Positions 35,409 through 42,604 of a stretch of DNA of 64,000 nucleotides are shown here, piece after piece. The DNA is taken from the NCBI GenBank assembly GCA_951812755.1, contig OX638329.1, forward strand, positions 4,410,522 through 4,474,521, read 5' to 3'. The notes beneath the pieces are model-generated. The model did no database searches. It was not told the origin of the DNA and worked only from the letters and a program-made list of their open reading frames with translations. This stretch comes from an uncultured Latescibacterota bacterium (GTDB lineage: Bacteria; Latescibacterota; UBA2968). Position 1 is the first letter of the stretch, and every line of letters begins with the position of its first letter. A program made the position numbers and the translations under genes.

Positions 35409-36641
35409 TTAATCATTTACGCAATCTTCTGGGCGAATTTTATCGAGGCGTTGAACGACATCCTGAGGCTGGATTCGGGTTTTAAAAAAGAAAACATGCC
35501 CGGGCACATCCTCGAAATCTTCTTCCTCCACATTGAGATCGCGGGAGACCGCGACGACGAGATCTTTGCGGTTGGCGCGGCGGAGCTTGTCGAGTTTGCG
35601 CCTCAGATAATCGGGATGCCAGAACCCGACGATCTCGAGCAGCGCCGTGCGACCATCGGGATGGCGAAATGCAAAATCGGGAATAAAAACCGTGTTTTTG
35701 AGATTCACAATTTCGGTTTCGCGTTCGAGATCCCAGTCAGTCCTGGCTTTTTCAAAGCGAGTGGCAAAAGTCTCTTCGAGGAGAGAATCATACATGGTCT
35801 GATCTTTGTAGTGCGAAAGCAAGTTGTGATTGTCGTCCAGGATAAAATCGCCTTCGCGACCGTCTTTGAGCTTGACCCTGGCTTCCATTTTCCAGCGGGT
35901 ACACAAGAGCAACGCAGGCAGAAAAACAGCCATCTGAATGCCGTATTTTTGCGAGAGGCGAAATAGGCTTACAGGTCCGTCGAGGACAATTTCGTATCCC
36001 GCATCCCGGTCGCCGCGAATATCGTGTATCAAACGATAAAATTTGATGAACTTGAAAAGCTGTTTGTAGCGCACGGGCAAGTTGCGATGCACCGAGAGTC
36101 GCATGCGAGTGCAGCGATAAAACATAGCCTGCGCGAGTGCAACATTGTAGCGGTTGAGCAACCACGCGGGATCGGGCGCGTCAAAGCTATCGAGATAGTG
36201 ATTGATGGGAAGGTCTGCGTAGAGGCTATGCGCGATATTTTTCGACGAGGTCTGATATTTGAGTGCGACCTGGTCGAGAATGTGTTCTCGCGTGACGGGA
36301 TAGAGGAGATCGGGTTCTCGGACAATCGGGTGATTCTCTCGGCTGAGGCCAAAAACCTGTGTGCGAATTTCTTCGGGTTCGACAATGCAGTCAATGCGAA
36401 ACTCACAGCGGTCGTCTTCGAGCAATTTCGTCAGGCCGCGCTGAACGCGATAATCCGTTGCCTCGGCCGCACGCATGTCCAGAGCACTGTGTAATTCACC
36501 GCGCGACTTGCCCTGGTGATCGGTAAAAATATCGATAATTTCCTCTGCCAATGCGATGATATTGGGTGCAGTCGTATCCACATAGCGAGGCTCGATATAA
36601 GGCCCGCGACGGCGCACGAGCAAAAGGTCGGAAGTGAGCAT
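35409..36641 (-). CDS. DUF790 protein, Bax1-like nuclease
   Basis: The start at 36641 gives 410 residues beginning MLTSDLLLVRRRGPYIEPRY, as in homologues; the frame extends to 36680. DUF790 proteins (Bax1) bind the XPB helicase in archaea and supply nuclease activity. The conserved catalytic-looking region is NTVFIPDFAFRHPDGRTALL followed by EIVGFWHPDYLRRK. An XPB-like helicase lies about 11 kb away at 47729-49129 in the same orientation, with an accessory island between. Confidence 0.85.
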   Translation of the reverse strand: MLTSDLLLVRRRGPYIEPRYVDTTAPNIIALAEEIIDIFTDHQGKSRGELHSALDMRAAEATDYRVQRGLTKLLEDDRCEFRIDCIVEPEEIRTQVFGLSRENHPIVREPDLLYPVTREHILDQVALKYQTSSKNIAHSLYADLPINHYLDSFDAPDPAWLLNRYNVALAQAMFYRCTRMRLSVHRNLPVRYKQLFKFIKFYRLIHDIRGDRDAGYEIVLDGPVSLFRLSQKYGIQMAVFLPALLLCTRWKMEARVKLKDGREGDFILDDNHNLLSHYKDQTMYDSLLEETFATRFEKARTDWDLERETEIVNLKNTVFIPDFAFRHPDGRTALLEIVGFWHPDYLRRKLDKLRRANRKDLVVAVSRDLNVEEEDFEDVPGHVFFFKTRIQPQDVVQRLDKIRPEDCVND

Positions 36642-36680
36642 AAAAAAGAGGTGAAATCCACTAAGGACACGAAGAAACAC

Positions 36681-36950
36681 GAAGATATCGTAGGGGCGAT
36701 CCCTCGTGGTCGCCCAGGTGCATCAAGTTAAGAGTTGAACAAGAGGTAGTCTGAGACCTATCACGCTCAGAAAGACTGTCATGCTGAGAAAGCCGGAGGC
36801 TGACGAAGCATCTTTTACCCACAAACACCGTTCAGACAACAGATGAACTGACCTGAGGATGGTGTACAACGAGCCGCTTTTCAGGCTCGTTCACCGGCCA
36901 GTTGTACCCCGCTCCTTCGACTCCGCTGCGCTCCGCTCAGAATGACAGGG
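36681..36950. repeat. Repeat-rich intergenic region
   Basis: No gene is seen. The region contains a GGGGCGA/TCGCCC hairpin (36693-36716), a TGTCATGCTGAG..GAAGCATCTT element (36779-36815), a copy of the GGTGTACAAC hairpin repeat (36861-36915), and half of a 37-base inverted repeat shared with 38938-38974. Such short elements are probably non-autonomous mobile or REP-like sequences. Confidence 0.7.
36861..36915. repeat. Dispersed hairpin repeat, GGTGTACAAC family
   Basis: The unit carries GTACAAC at both ends in opposite orientation, around a GAGCC/GGCTC hairpin. It matches the copies at 11365, 49169 and 57881. Confidence 0.6.
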
Positions 36951-36951
36951 C
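36915..36951 (-). repeat. 37-base inverted repeat, left copy
   Basis: The reverse complement is identical to 38938-38974 (CCCTGTCATTCTGAGCGGAG and onward). It lies just beyond and slightly into the sirtuin stop region. Confidence 0.85.
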
Positions 36952-37715
36952 TACTGAACAGGCTGAAGTGCCTCTTCTACAGCCAATGGAAAAATTTCTG
37001 TTACATCGCCTTCAAGGCGCAATGCGAGATCTGCATAACTGTCGTGATCAGTTTTCCCCTTATTGATAATAACATAGGGCGCACCGCGTTCTGCCGCCAT
37101 CAATGGAAAGCTCGCGGCGGGATAGACGGATAGAGTAGAACCGAGTGAGATCGCCAGGTCGGCATTGGCCGCAGCTTTTGCTGCCCGGTGTAAGTCCGCT
37201 TCAATGAGCAGTTGGCCAAAGCTGATGGTAGCAGATTTGAGATAACCTCCGCATTCGCACAGAGGAGGTTTTTTTGTGCGGCGAAAAGCAGCGTAGTGGC
37301 GTTCGGGATCGCTGCGTTTGCCGCAGGTTTGACATTCGACCTCTGCATTGGTACCGTGCAATTCGATCAAGCGTTCGGGAGAGGTGCCAGCCCGGGTATG
37401 CAGGCCATCGATATTTTGCGTGATAACACATTCGACTTTGTCTGCTCGCTCGAGCTTCACAACAGCCTTGTGAACGGCATTGGGACGGGCGTTTTCAAAG
37501 GCAGCCCAGCCTTCGAGTTTTTGGTCCCATGATTCGATACGCGCCTCTTCAGAGGTCATAAAATCCCGGTAATAAACCGGTCGCCGGGTTTTCCACACGC
37601 CATCGGGCCCGCGAAAGTCGGGTATGCCACTGGCGGTGGAAACACCTGCACCCGTGAAGATGAGGATACGCTCGGCGTTTTGGATATATTCGACGAGTTC
37701 TAAATTGGGCGTCAC
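36951..37715 (-). CDS. Sir2-family NAD-dependent protein deacylase
   Basis: The GTG at 37715 overlaps the upstream Smr stop by four bases (GTGA) and gives 254 residues. The longer frame to 37886 lies inside the Smr gene. GAGVSTASGIPDFRGP is the NAD site, TQNIDGLHTRAG carries the catalytic histidine (LHGTNAEVECQTCG follows), and CxxC plus CxC bind zinc. It removes acyl groups from lysines. The neighbours offer no specific target. Confidence 0.92.
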   Translation of the reverse strand: MTPNLELVEYIQNAERILIFTGAGVSTASGIPDFRGPDGVWKTRRPVYYRDFMTSEEARIESWDQKLEGWAAFENARPNAVHKAVVKLERADKVECVITQNIDGLHTRAGTSPERLIELHGTNAEVECQTCGKRSDPERHYAAFRRTKKPPLCECGGYLKSATISFGQLLIEADLHRAAKAAANADLAISLGSTLSVYPAASFPLMAAERGAPYVIINKGKTDHDSYADLALRLEGDVTEIFPLAVEEALQPVQ

Positions 37716-37984
37716 GATTTTGTCTTCAGGTTGAGTACAACAGAGGTCGAACCCCAGTTGTGATCGGTGAGATGATATGCGATAACATCGGGCCGGCGTT
37801 TTAAGATGGTGTGGACGATTTCGCGCAGAACACCCGTGCCCTTGCCGTGAATAATACGCACATCGGAAATACCGCGCAGTTTGCATTCATCGAGATAATC
37901 GGGCACGAGAGCCTTGACATCATCCGGATGAAAGTGGTGCAGATCGAGTTCGCCATCAATCGGAAGTTCGATTGGTTCGGGCAT
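37712..37984 (-). CDS. Smr-domain protein
   Basis: The ATG at 37984 gives 90 residues. LDLHHFHPDDVKALVPDYLD, then RIIHGKGTGVLREIV and GSTSVVLNL, make a complete Smr domain, a nucleic-acid endonuclease or binding module related to the MutS2 C-terminus. As a stand-alone Smr it may act on mRNA or collided ribosomes, by analogy. It is coupled to sir2 downstream and follows the DUF5069 gene by 10 bases. Confidence 0.88.
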   Translation of the reverse strand: MPEPIELPIDGELDLHHFHPDDVKALVPDYLDECKLRGISDVRIIHGKGTGVLREIVHTILKRRPDVIAYHLTDHNWGSTSVVLNLKTKS

Positions 37985-37994
37985 ATAGCCTCTC

Positions 37995-38849
37995 TTATCC
38001 CAGATTGTAGGCGTGTGCGTCGTCCAGATCGAGAAGGTCAAACCATGTGGTGACATCGGTGCGACCAGGTGCCACGCGCTCGAGCGTTGAGTTAAAAATC
38101 TCCATCTGCTGTTCACCTTCGGGACCTTTTTGAGAGAGAGCCGCGTTCAGGCCCGAGATTTCATCCTGAGTGCGATCAGTATGTTCGAGCACCCAAGCAC
38201 CGAGTTCGATATCGTTGGCATTGTGATAAGCCGCGTCCTGAAAATCTTCGGCGGATATATTGAGAAAATCGAGAATGACCTTATCAATGGGACAATCGTA
38301 GATATAGTCGTTGAGCTTGCCCGCCTTTGCTGCGCGTGCTTTATCACCCATGCGCGATCCGCCGTAAATACCGGCAACATCGCTGTTGTACGGCGAGCGC
38401 GGTGGCCGCTGGTTCAGATCGGTATCCCGGTAACAACCCCAATCGTCGAGTTCCATCGATTGGAGCATCGTTTTCACTTTATCGGGATCTGCATTGAACT
38501 TTTCAAGGCGATCTTTTAAGCGCTGGCGACTCGCATCATCAAAAGGTTTCCAGGTGAGAAGCTCGTTATTGTACGCCTGGATTTCCTCTTCGGTCTTAGG
38601 GTACGTTTCGCGCAACCAATCACACAATTCCGCGTCATTCATGCGCTGCGCCGCATCCGCAAATTCATCGTGCGAGACGCCGAGAAAATCGAGTACTATC
38701 TTATCCAATCCCGAGTTCTCGCCATAGAGATGTTCGCCAATCGTATTTGCCCGGTGCGCCCGCGCCTTATCGGTCAAACGAGCAAGTGAAACAATACCGA
38801 GCATAGAAGTATTGGTCGGTCGGCGAGGGGGTTGTTTCGTCATATCCAT
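37995..38849 (-). CDS. Tandem DUF5069 protein
   Basis: A 284-residue protein made of two copies of a module of about 135 residues. Copy 1 starts MTKQPPRRPTNTSMLGIVSL with LDKIVLDFLGVS. Copy 2 starts LNQRPPRSPYNSDVAGIYGG with IDKVILDFLNIS. Both match the DUF5069 pattern; most members have one copy. No function is known. It begins an operon with Smr and sirtuin genes (gaps of 10 and -4 bases). Confidence 0.8.
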   Translation of the reverse strand: MDMTKQPPRRPTNTSMLGIVSLARLTDKARAHRANTIGEHLYGENSGLDKIVLDFLGVSHDEFADAAQRMNDAELCDWLRETYPKTEEEIQAYNNELLTWKPFDDASRQRLKDRLEKFNADPDKVKTMLQSMELDDWGCYRDTDLNQRPPRSPYNSDVAGIYGGSRMGDKARAAKAGKLNDYIYDCPIDKVILDFLNISAEDFQDAAYHNANDIELGAWVLEHTDRTQDEISGLNAALSQKGPEGEQQMEIFNSTLERVAPGRTDVTTWFDLLDLDDAHAYNLG

Positions 38850-38886
38850 GATGTTCCTTTCTATTTTTTGTTTTGGGTTATATCAG

Positions 38887-39078
38887 CTAAGAGACTGTTT
38901 TAAAACTCATTTTGCCCCTTCTCAGCTATGCGCTATTGCCCTGTCATTCTGAGCGGAGCGCAGCGGAGTCGAAGAATCTCTTACCAACTCAGGTGGAAAA
39001 GATGCTTCGGCTACGCTCAGCATGACAAAACGCCTGACATGCATAACATCAGGTATTAATTTTAAAACAGCTTCTAAA
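38887..39078. mobile_element. MITE-like element with terminal inverted repeats
   Basis: CTGTTTTAAAA at 38895-38905 is matched by its reverse complement at 39060-39070; adjoining bases are similar, giving about 18-base imperfect ends around 192 bases. Inside are the TGTCATTCTGAGC repeat and a TGTCATGCTGAGC-type repeat in the opposite orientation. There is no coding capacity. It lies between the DUF5069 operon and the nucleotidyltransferase operon, at the edge of the accessory island. Confidence 0.6.
38938..38974 (+). repeat. 37-base inverted repeat, right copy
   Basis: Identical to the reverse complement of 36915-36951. Together the copies bracket the DUF5069-Smr-sirtuin operon. Confidence 0.85.
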
Positions 39079-39115
39079 AGTTGCTGAAGGTGTGGTTTGG
39101 CGTTGAGCATTGTCT

Positions 39116-39406
39116 TCATAACACTATCATTTCTTTTAGAACAGCGTCGCGAATTTCCTCACGGAGCGACTTTTTTGGGACGACATCTACCTTGCGATGA
39201 AGCTTTGTCTCCAGAAAATCTCCGACCCTGACCAGATCAAATAGACTTGCTTCATCGTCAAAATCTATCAAGACATCTATATCACTGGTATTTCGCTGTT
39301 CATCTCGCGCAAAAGAGCCAAATAAGCCAATTTCTCGCACTTTGTGTTGCAAAAGATCGGATTTTAATGCCTTTAGCGTGTTCACTATTTCTGTTTTGTC
39401 CATCAT
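39116..39406 (-). CDS. MNT-type minimal nucleotidyltransferase
   Basis: The ATG at 39406 overlaps the upstream stop (ATGA) and gives 96 residues. GLFGSFARDEQRNTSDIDVL is the GSFARG...SDIDL nucleotidyltransferase signature. VDVVPKKSLREEIRDAVLKE forms the C-terminal helix. In MNT-HEPN systems such an enzyme AMPylates and neutralises a HEPN RNase. No HEPN gene is adjacent; instead DUF4160 and DUF2442 precede it. Confidence 0.85.
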   Translation of the reverse strand: MMDKTEIVNTLKALKSDLLQHKVREIGLFGSFARDEQRNTSDIDVLIDFDDEASLFDLVRVGDFLETKLHRKVDVVPKKSLREEIRDAVLKEMIVL

Positions 39407-39663
39407 TCCAATGGAGCTATTTTGCCGGGATTCTCTAAATCTTGTGCCCGTTCCCAAGCTGTTCTCAATTCCGCTTGATGCAAAGACGCCCAGCGAAGCA
39501 CAAGTCGTTGTTCTCTTGTCGGCAAAAATCCTTTTAATACTTCAAGAGTTTCAATTCCAATAACTGCCTGGTTATCACCATACAGTGCGTGAAAATGCGC
39601 TGGCGGATGTTCTCTAAAATGAATTTGGATGATAATTCCGTAAAAGCGACAAAGTTCAGGCAT
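39403..39663 (-). CDS. DUF4160 protein
   Basis: The ATG at 39663 (a TTG lies at 39669) overlaps the DUF2442 stop by eight bases and gives 86 residues. FYGIIIQIHFREHPPAHFHA followed by LYGDNQAVIGIETLEVLKG is the DUF4160 pattern. DUF4160 and DUF2442 commonly form a two-gene pair thought to be a toxin-antitoxin-like unit. The His-rich PPAHFH could be functional. The activity is unknown. Confidence 0.82.
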   Translation of the reverse strand: MPELCRFYGIIIQIHFREHPPAHFHALYGDNQAVIGIETLEVLKGFLPTREQRLVLRWASLHQAELRTAWERAQDLENPGKIAPLE

Positions 39664-39940
39664 TCTCAATCGCCATTTGTGCGCCCGGCATCACTTCCGC
39701 CACAGACTTACCTGTGAGTTCCATATAAAGCGCGTCCGGACAAATATCCAAATCATCGCCCCAGGCTATTGCGCCCCCATCTGCCACGCGCACAGTCTCA
39801 AAGAATGTGCGGTCATTCCAGGCTGCAAACACACCGCGTCCAGCCATATCTGATAAGTCTATCTCACCCTCGATTCCGTCCGAATAGCGAACCCAGATGC
39901 AGTAACCATCACGCGGTTCCACTGCTATTGGTCGTATCAT
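39656..39940 (-). CDS. DUF2442 protein
   Basis: A 94-residue protein with a strong AAGGAG site. MIRPIAVEPRDGYCIWVRYS, GEIDLSDMAGRGVFAAW and GDDLDICPDALYMELTG match DUF2442. It is the first gene of the operon continuing with DUF4160 and MNT. A promoter-like repeat lies just upstream (39976-40024). Confidence 0.82.
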   Translation of the reverse strand: MIRPIAVEPRDGYCIWVRYSDGIEGEIDLSDMAGRGVFAAWNDRTFFETVRVADGGAIAWGDDLDICPDALYMELTGKSVAEVMPGAQMAIENA

Positions 39941-39974
39941 TGCAGTTCTCCTTTTGCTACAGTCTCAATTATCT

Positions 39975-40073
39975 TCACAAACAAAAAGTGTAGCAACAAC
40001 GCCATTTTGTCAACCGCATTTCAATTTGACCAGCGTATAACCACACCGCAACATGGGTATCAAAGTAGATCAA
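39975..40073 (-). pseudogene. Truncated PIN-domain toxin remnant
   Basis: Beginning with a TTG at 40073 inside the antitoxin's last codons, the minus strand encodes IYFDTHVAVWLYAGQIE, the standard start of a PIN toxin paired with Phd antitoxins. It then runs into the 49-base repeat, reads an unrelated tail (MRLTKWRCCYTFCL) and stops at 39975. Only the first 17 or so residues of a toxin of about 125 are left. The break coincides with the repeat boundary near 40024. Confidence 0.75.
39976..40024 (-). promoter_or_regulatory. Promoter-bearing repeat, copy A
   Basis: On the minus strand the 49-base unit includes GGTTGACAAAATGG and TACACT fifteen bases after TTGACA, facing the DUF2442 operon. It is identical to 45484-45532. 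It also forms the point where the PIN toxin is cut. Confidence 0.6.
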
Positions 40074-40296
40074 TATTCACCGCTTTATCCCAGTTTATAT
40101 GAACCAGATCCTCGGGATCGCCTTTAATCACATGCTTCCTTTTACACAAGTTCTGAAGTTTGTCTATACTCTCGATCGGTGCGATAATGAGTTTTCGATC
40201 TCCTTTATTGATTTTGACGGGCACACCCGTATTCAAGATATCATCCAATATCTGGTAGATATTCCCCCGCAATTCGGTCGGCGTAATTGTTTTCAT
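40060..40296 (-). CDS. Phd/YefM-family antitoxin
   Basis: A 78-residue protein. MKTITPTELRGNIYQILDDI and NTGVPVKINKGDRKLIIAPI are typical of Phd/YefM antitoxins, which bind DNA through the N-terminus and the toxin through the C-terminus. The toxin gene that should follow is reduced to a fragment (39975-40073), so this is a solitary antitoxin. It may survive as a regulator or anti-toxin of related modules. Confidence 0.85.
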   Translation of the reverse strand: MKTITPTELRGNIYQILDDILNTGVPVKINKGDRKLIIAPIESIDKLQNLCKRKHVIKGDPEDLVHINWDKAVNIDLL

Positions 40297-40355
40297 GTCA
40301 CACTCCTGGGCAAATAGACCATTTCACGACAGGCTGTGAAAGCAAAAGTAAATAA

Positions 40356-40392
40356 AAAAGCGTACGTCTCAATATTTATTACGTACGCTTTT
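40356..40392 (-). terminator. Intrinsic terminator with conserved loop, copy 1
   Basis: Twelve-base perfect arms (AAAAGCGTACGT/ACGTACGCTTTT) flank a 13-base loop. On the minus strand a T-rich tail follows, so it likely ends the RES transcript. The arms and TCAATATTTA loop recur at 46911-46944. Confidence 0.8.
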
Positions 40393-40419
40393 GCCCTATT
40401 GTTCGGTTGCCCCGTATTT

Positions 40420-40446
40420 CAAAACATCTCTCTTGCTTGCCAATCC
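40420..40446 (-). repeat. Promoter-type repeat, degenerate copy D
   Basis: GAGATGTTTTGAAATACGG on the minus strand matches the left half of copies A-C, but the TTGACA part has diverged to GGCAACCG. It lies just downstream of the RES gene. Confidence 0.5.
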
Positions 40447-40502
40447 CCCCTTTGTCAGAATCAGGATGGGCAGGATTTGAGGATATACAGGATACCCACC
40501 GC

Positions 40503-41951
40503 TCAAACACTTTGTTTCTTGACGATACGGTGTCGGGAAACTTCGCGGGAGCGATAGTCATATCGGACAGACTGGATGTCCAATACAAAGATGCTTTTCA
40601 TATCTATTTGTAGGGTTGGTTCAATGTATATGGGCAATTCCCCGCCTTCATTATCATCCTCATCCCATCTGGGTAGGGACAGGTAGGCATTCACAAAAGT
40701 TGTATCGTCATTATAAAGCGACTTTGCAGGAGTCGGAGGTACGGTCTCAAACACTCCGATATAGCTGTCATCATCTTCGTTATAGTTGCTATGGGAGATA
40801 TAAACTTCCACTTCTGCCCCTTTGGGTAAGTCGTCGGGGTCCACGCTACAAGCGTGGTTGAACAGCACCACATTGTGGCCATCGTCGGTCTGCGATGAGC
40901 GGAAGATGATTCCGTCCAACGGCGTATCCAGCTTGTTGGCCAAATATTCGGCCACGACTTGGGAAGGCAGATATTCGAACGCTTCGTCCTGGGGCATTAC
41001 TGGTCGGCAGATCTCGTGCGCCAGTGATCGGAGGGACGCCACACGGCCTCCGAGTTTGTAGTAATCAGGATCGAAGTGACTGGCGTCAATGTTCCAGATT
41101 TCCATTAATGCCTCAAGGTCCAACAGTCTCACGGGACGCAGTAGTTCAAATTTGGCTACTACCACTTGACTACCTACCGGGGCGCGAAGTTCAGCTATAC
41201 AGGTGTCTTCCTCCATTGCGCCGTAAAAGACTGGAATCCCCAACGCATTCATCCGCCCGCCCTTGGCAAGATGCGGAGGAGGAGGACCAATCTCGCGGGC
41301 AGGTGATTTCAAGATGGCTTCAAGCTCTTTGCGCGACTGTGCCGTGCGGCCCCGCCAGATATAGCCGCTTTCGCTGTCTGGACTGATTTCGTGGATCACT
41401 GATTTGCCATGGAATGACTTATGCATGCCTAAATCGCCAAAGATGTACGTCAATGCCTCTTCAGCATACGTGTTGAAGAACCGACCATGGGAGCGTATTT
41501 GGTCGCAGAATGTCTTCCAAGCACAGTCCTCCATCTCTCGCTCTTCGTAGTAGGCATCGATATCATAAGGATTTTCCTCGCCATCTTTGATGGCCCGATA
41601 GCCGTAGCGATCCGACAGTAGCTTGATCACATCGGTGACAATATCTTCGCTTAACTCTGTGATGTCGGTAATAACATCCGTCACCGGATAACCGGATCGT
41701 TCCCACCATGATAAGCCCTCTCTGACTAACATGTATTCGAAATCAATGGCTTGGTTAGGGGTAAGTTTAAAATGATCTTGTAGAACTTCGTGGATGCGTT
41801 GAGCCAGATCACCCAGTGGTAATGCCTCACCAACTGCATTACAATAGCTACATGCAACGCGAGTGCCTTCCTCACGCACAACTTTGGCCAAAAACGGATC
41901 GCTGACGCAATCATGACAGACGTAGTTCATGTCTATATCCTCTGTTGTCAT
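40503..41951 (-). CDS. RES-domain toxin with zinc-ribbon N-terminal extension
   Basis: A 482-residue protein. The N-terminus has two CxxC pairs (Cys12/15 and Cys34/37), then a helical HEPN/RES-NTD1-like region. From about residue 205 it shows the RES domain: PPPPHLAKGGRMNALGIPVF, EDTCIAELRAPVG and a later DGIIFRSSQTDDGHNVVLFN. RES toxins degrade NAD+ like ADP-ribosyltransferases. Typical RES toxins are about 150-180 residues and pair with Xre antitoxins; none is adjacent. The long N-terminus may sense or restrain the toxin. Confidence 0.82.
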   Translation of the reverse strand: MTTEDIDMNYVCHDCVSDPFLAKVVREEGTRVACSYCNAVGEALPLGDLAQRIHEVLQDHFKLTPNQAIDFEYMLVREGLSWWERSGYPVTDVITDITELSEDIVTDVIKLLSDRYGYRAIKDGEENPYDIDAYYEEREMEDCAWKTFCDQIRSHGRFFNTYAEEALTYIFGDLGMHKSFHGKSVIHEISPDSESGYIWRGRTAQSRKELEAILKSPAREIGPPPPHLAKGGRMNALGIPVFYGAMEEDTCIAELRAPVGSQVVVAKFELLRPVRLLDLEALMEIWNIDASHFDPDYYKLGGRVASLRSLAHEICRPVMPQDEAFEYLPSQVVAEYLANKLDTPLDGIIFRSSQTDDGHNVVLFNHACSVDPDDLPKGAEVEVYISHSNYNEDDDSYIGVFETVPPTPAKSLYNDDTTFVNAYLSLPRWDEDDNEGGELPIYIEPTLQIDMKSIFVLDIQSVRYDYRSREVSRHRIVKKQSV

Positions 41952-42153
41952 CCGATATCTCCTATGCCAATACTGTAAACAATTTTAGATTCTGCTAATC
42001 ACGTAGAAACACAAAATCGAAGTTGGGTGTTTCTTTCCAAATCCATATATTTTGTGCATCTTCGCTTTGATATTCTCGCCTATCTTAGAGGTCTTTTCTT
42101 CAGCTTTCACATTACCCTCGAGGTTGCGAATCGGTAATTTTTTTGGTATAAAT

Positions 42154-42187
42154 ATAGTAAGAGCATATAACTATATGCTCTTACTAT
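42154..42187. repeat. 34-base palindrome
   Basis: Perfect 16-base arms (ATAGTAAGAGCATATA and its complement) surround a two-base spacer. It lies 17 bases beyond the end of the 58-residue ORF. It has no T run on either side, so it is more like an operator, cruciform or recombination site than a terminator. Confidence 0.85.
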
Positions 42188-42203
42188 TGCGAGAGTGACA
42201 TGA

Positions 42204-42380
42204 TTATTTACGACGTTTCGGGCTGCTGCTCCCAAGATCGCTTTGTCGGTTTTCCGCATCTCTCTGGCGTTGGACTATCTCCGTGGCTTCATCCTTTGCT
42301 GCTTCCCACGCATAGTCTCCATCACCATGATCAGATCGGTAATCGTCATAGAGCTCTTCTGCAAGTTTGAATATGTCCAT
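42204..42380 (-). CDS. Small acidic protein, 58 residues
   Basis: An ORF with an ideal AAGGAG site seven to eight bases before the ATG. It begins MDIFKLAEELYDDYRSDHGD and continues with DYAWEAAKDEATEIVQRQRD. The first half is acidic and helical, the end basic (SPKRRK). No family is recognised. It is the last of several tiny ORFs on this strand and lies between a strong hairpin and a 34-base palindrome. Confidence 0.6.
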   Translation of the reverse strand: MDIFKLAEELYDDYRSDHGDGDYAWEAAKDEATEIVQRQRDAENRQSDLGSSSPKRRK

Positions 42381-42465
42381 GATCGGTCTCCTTGCAAATC
42401 ATCCGACAGGATGGTCTTGGCTATATACGATACGTGCCTGTATTAGCTCCGTGGCTTCAGGCCGC

Positions 42466-42486
42466 TTATCGTATAATGGCTATCAT
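42466..42486 (-). other. Six-codon ORF with strong ribosome site
   Basis: AAAGGAGGT precedes ATG-ATA-GCC-ATT-ATA-CGA-TAA (MIAIIR). In the +1 frame the reading continues KRPEATELIQARIVYSQDHP to a TGA at 42399-42401, resembling DEATEIVQRQRD of the next ORF. It may be a leader peptide, a frameshifted gene or a decayed copy. Confidence 0.35.
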
Positions 42487-42509
42487 GTTTACTACCTCCT
42501 TTCGGGTTC

Positions 42510-42541
42510 GCCCAATGCTGGGGCGTATCCCAGCATTGGGC
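42510..42541. other. Strong hairpin before a ribosome site
   Basis: Thirteen perfect base pairs (GCCCAATGCTGGG/CCCAGCATTGGGC) with a six-base loop. On the minus strand it lies about 10 bases upstream of AAAGGAGGT. There is no T run. It could stabilise the message or control translation of what follows. Confidence 0.8.
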
Positions 42542-42604
42542 ACGAAAATAAAAGCCCCGTGAATAACAAATACTTGTCCGCTAAGGCTCATCACAAAAAA
42601 GCCA

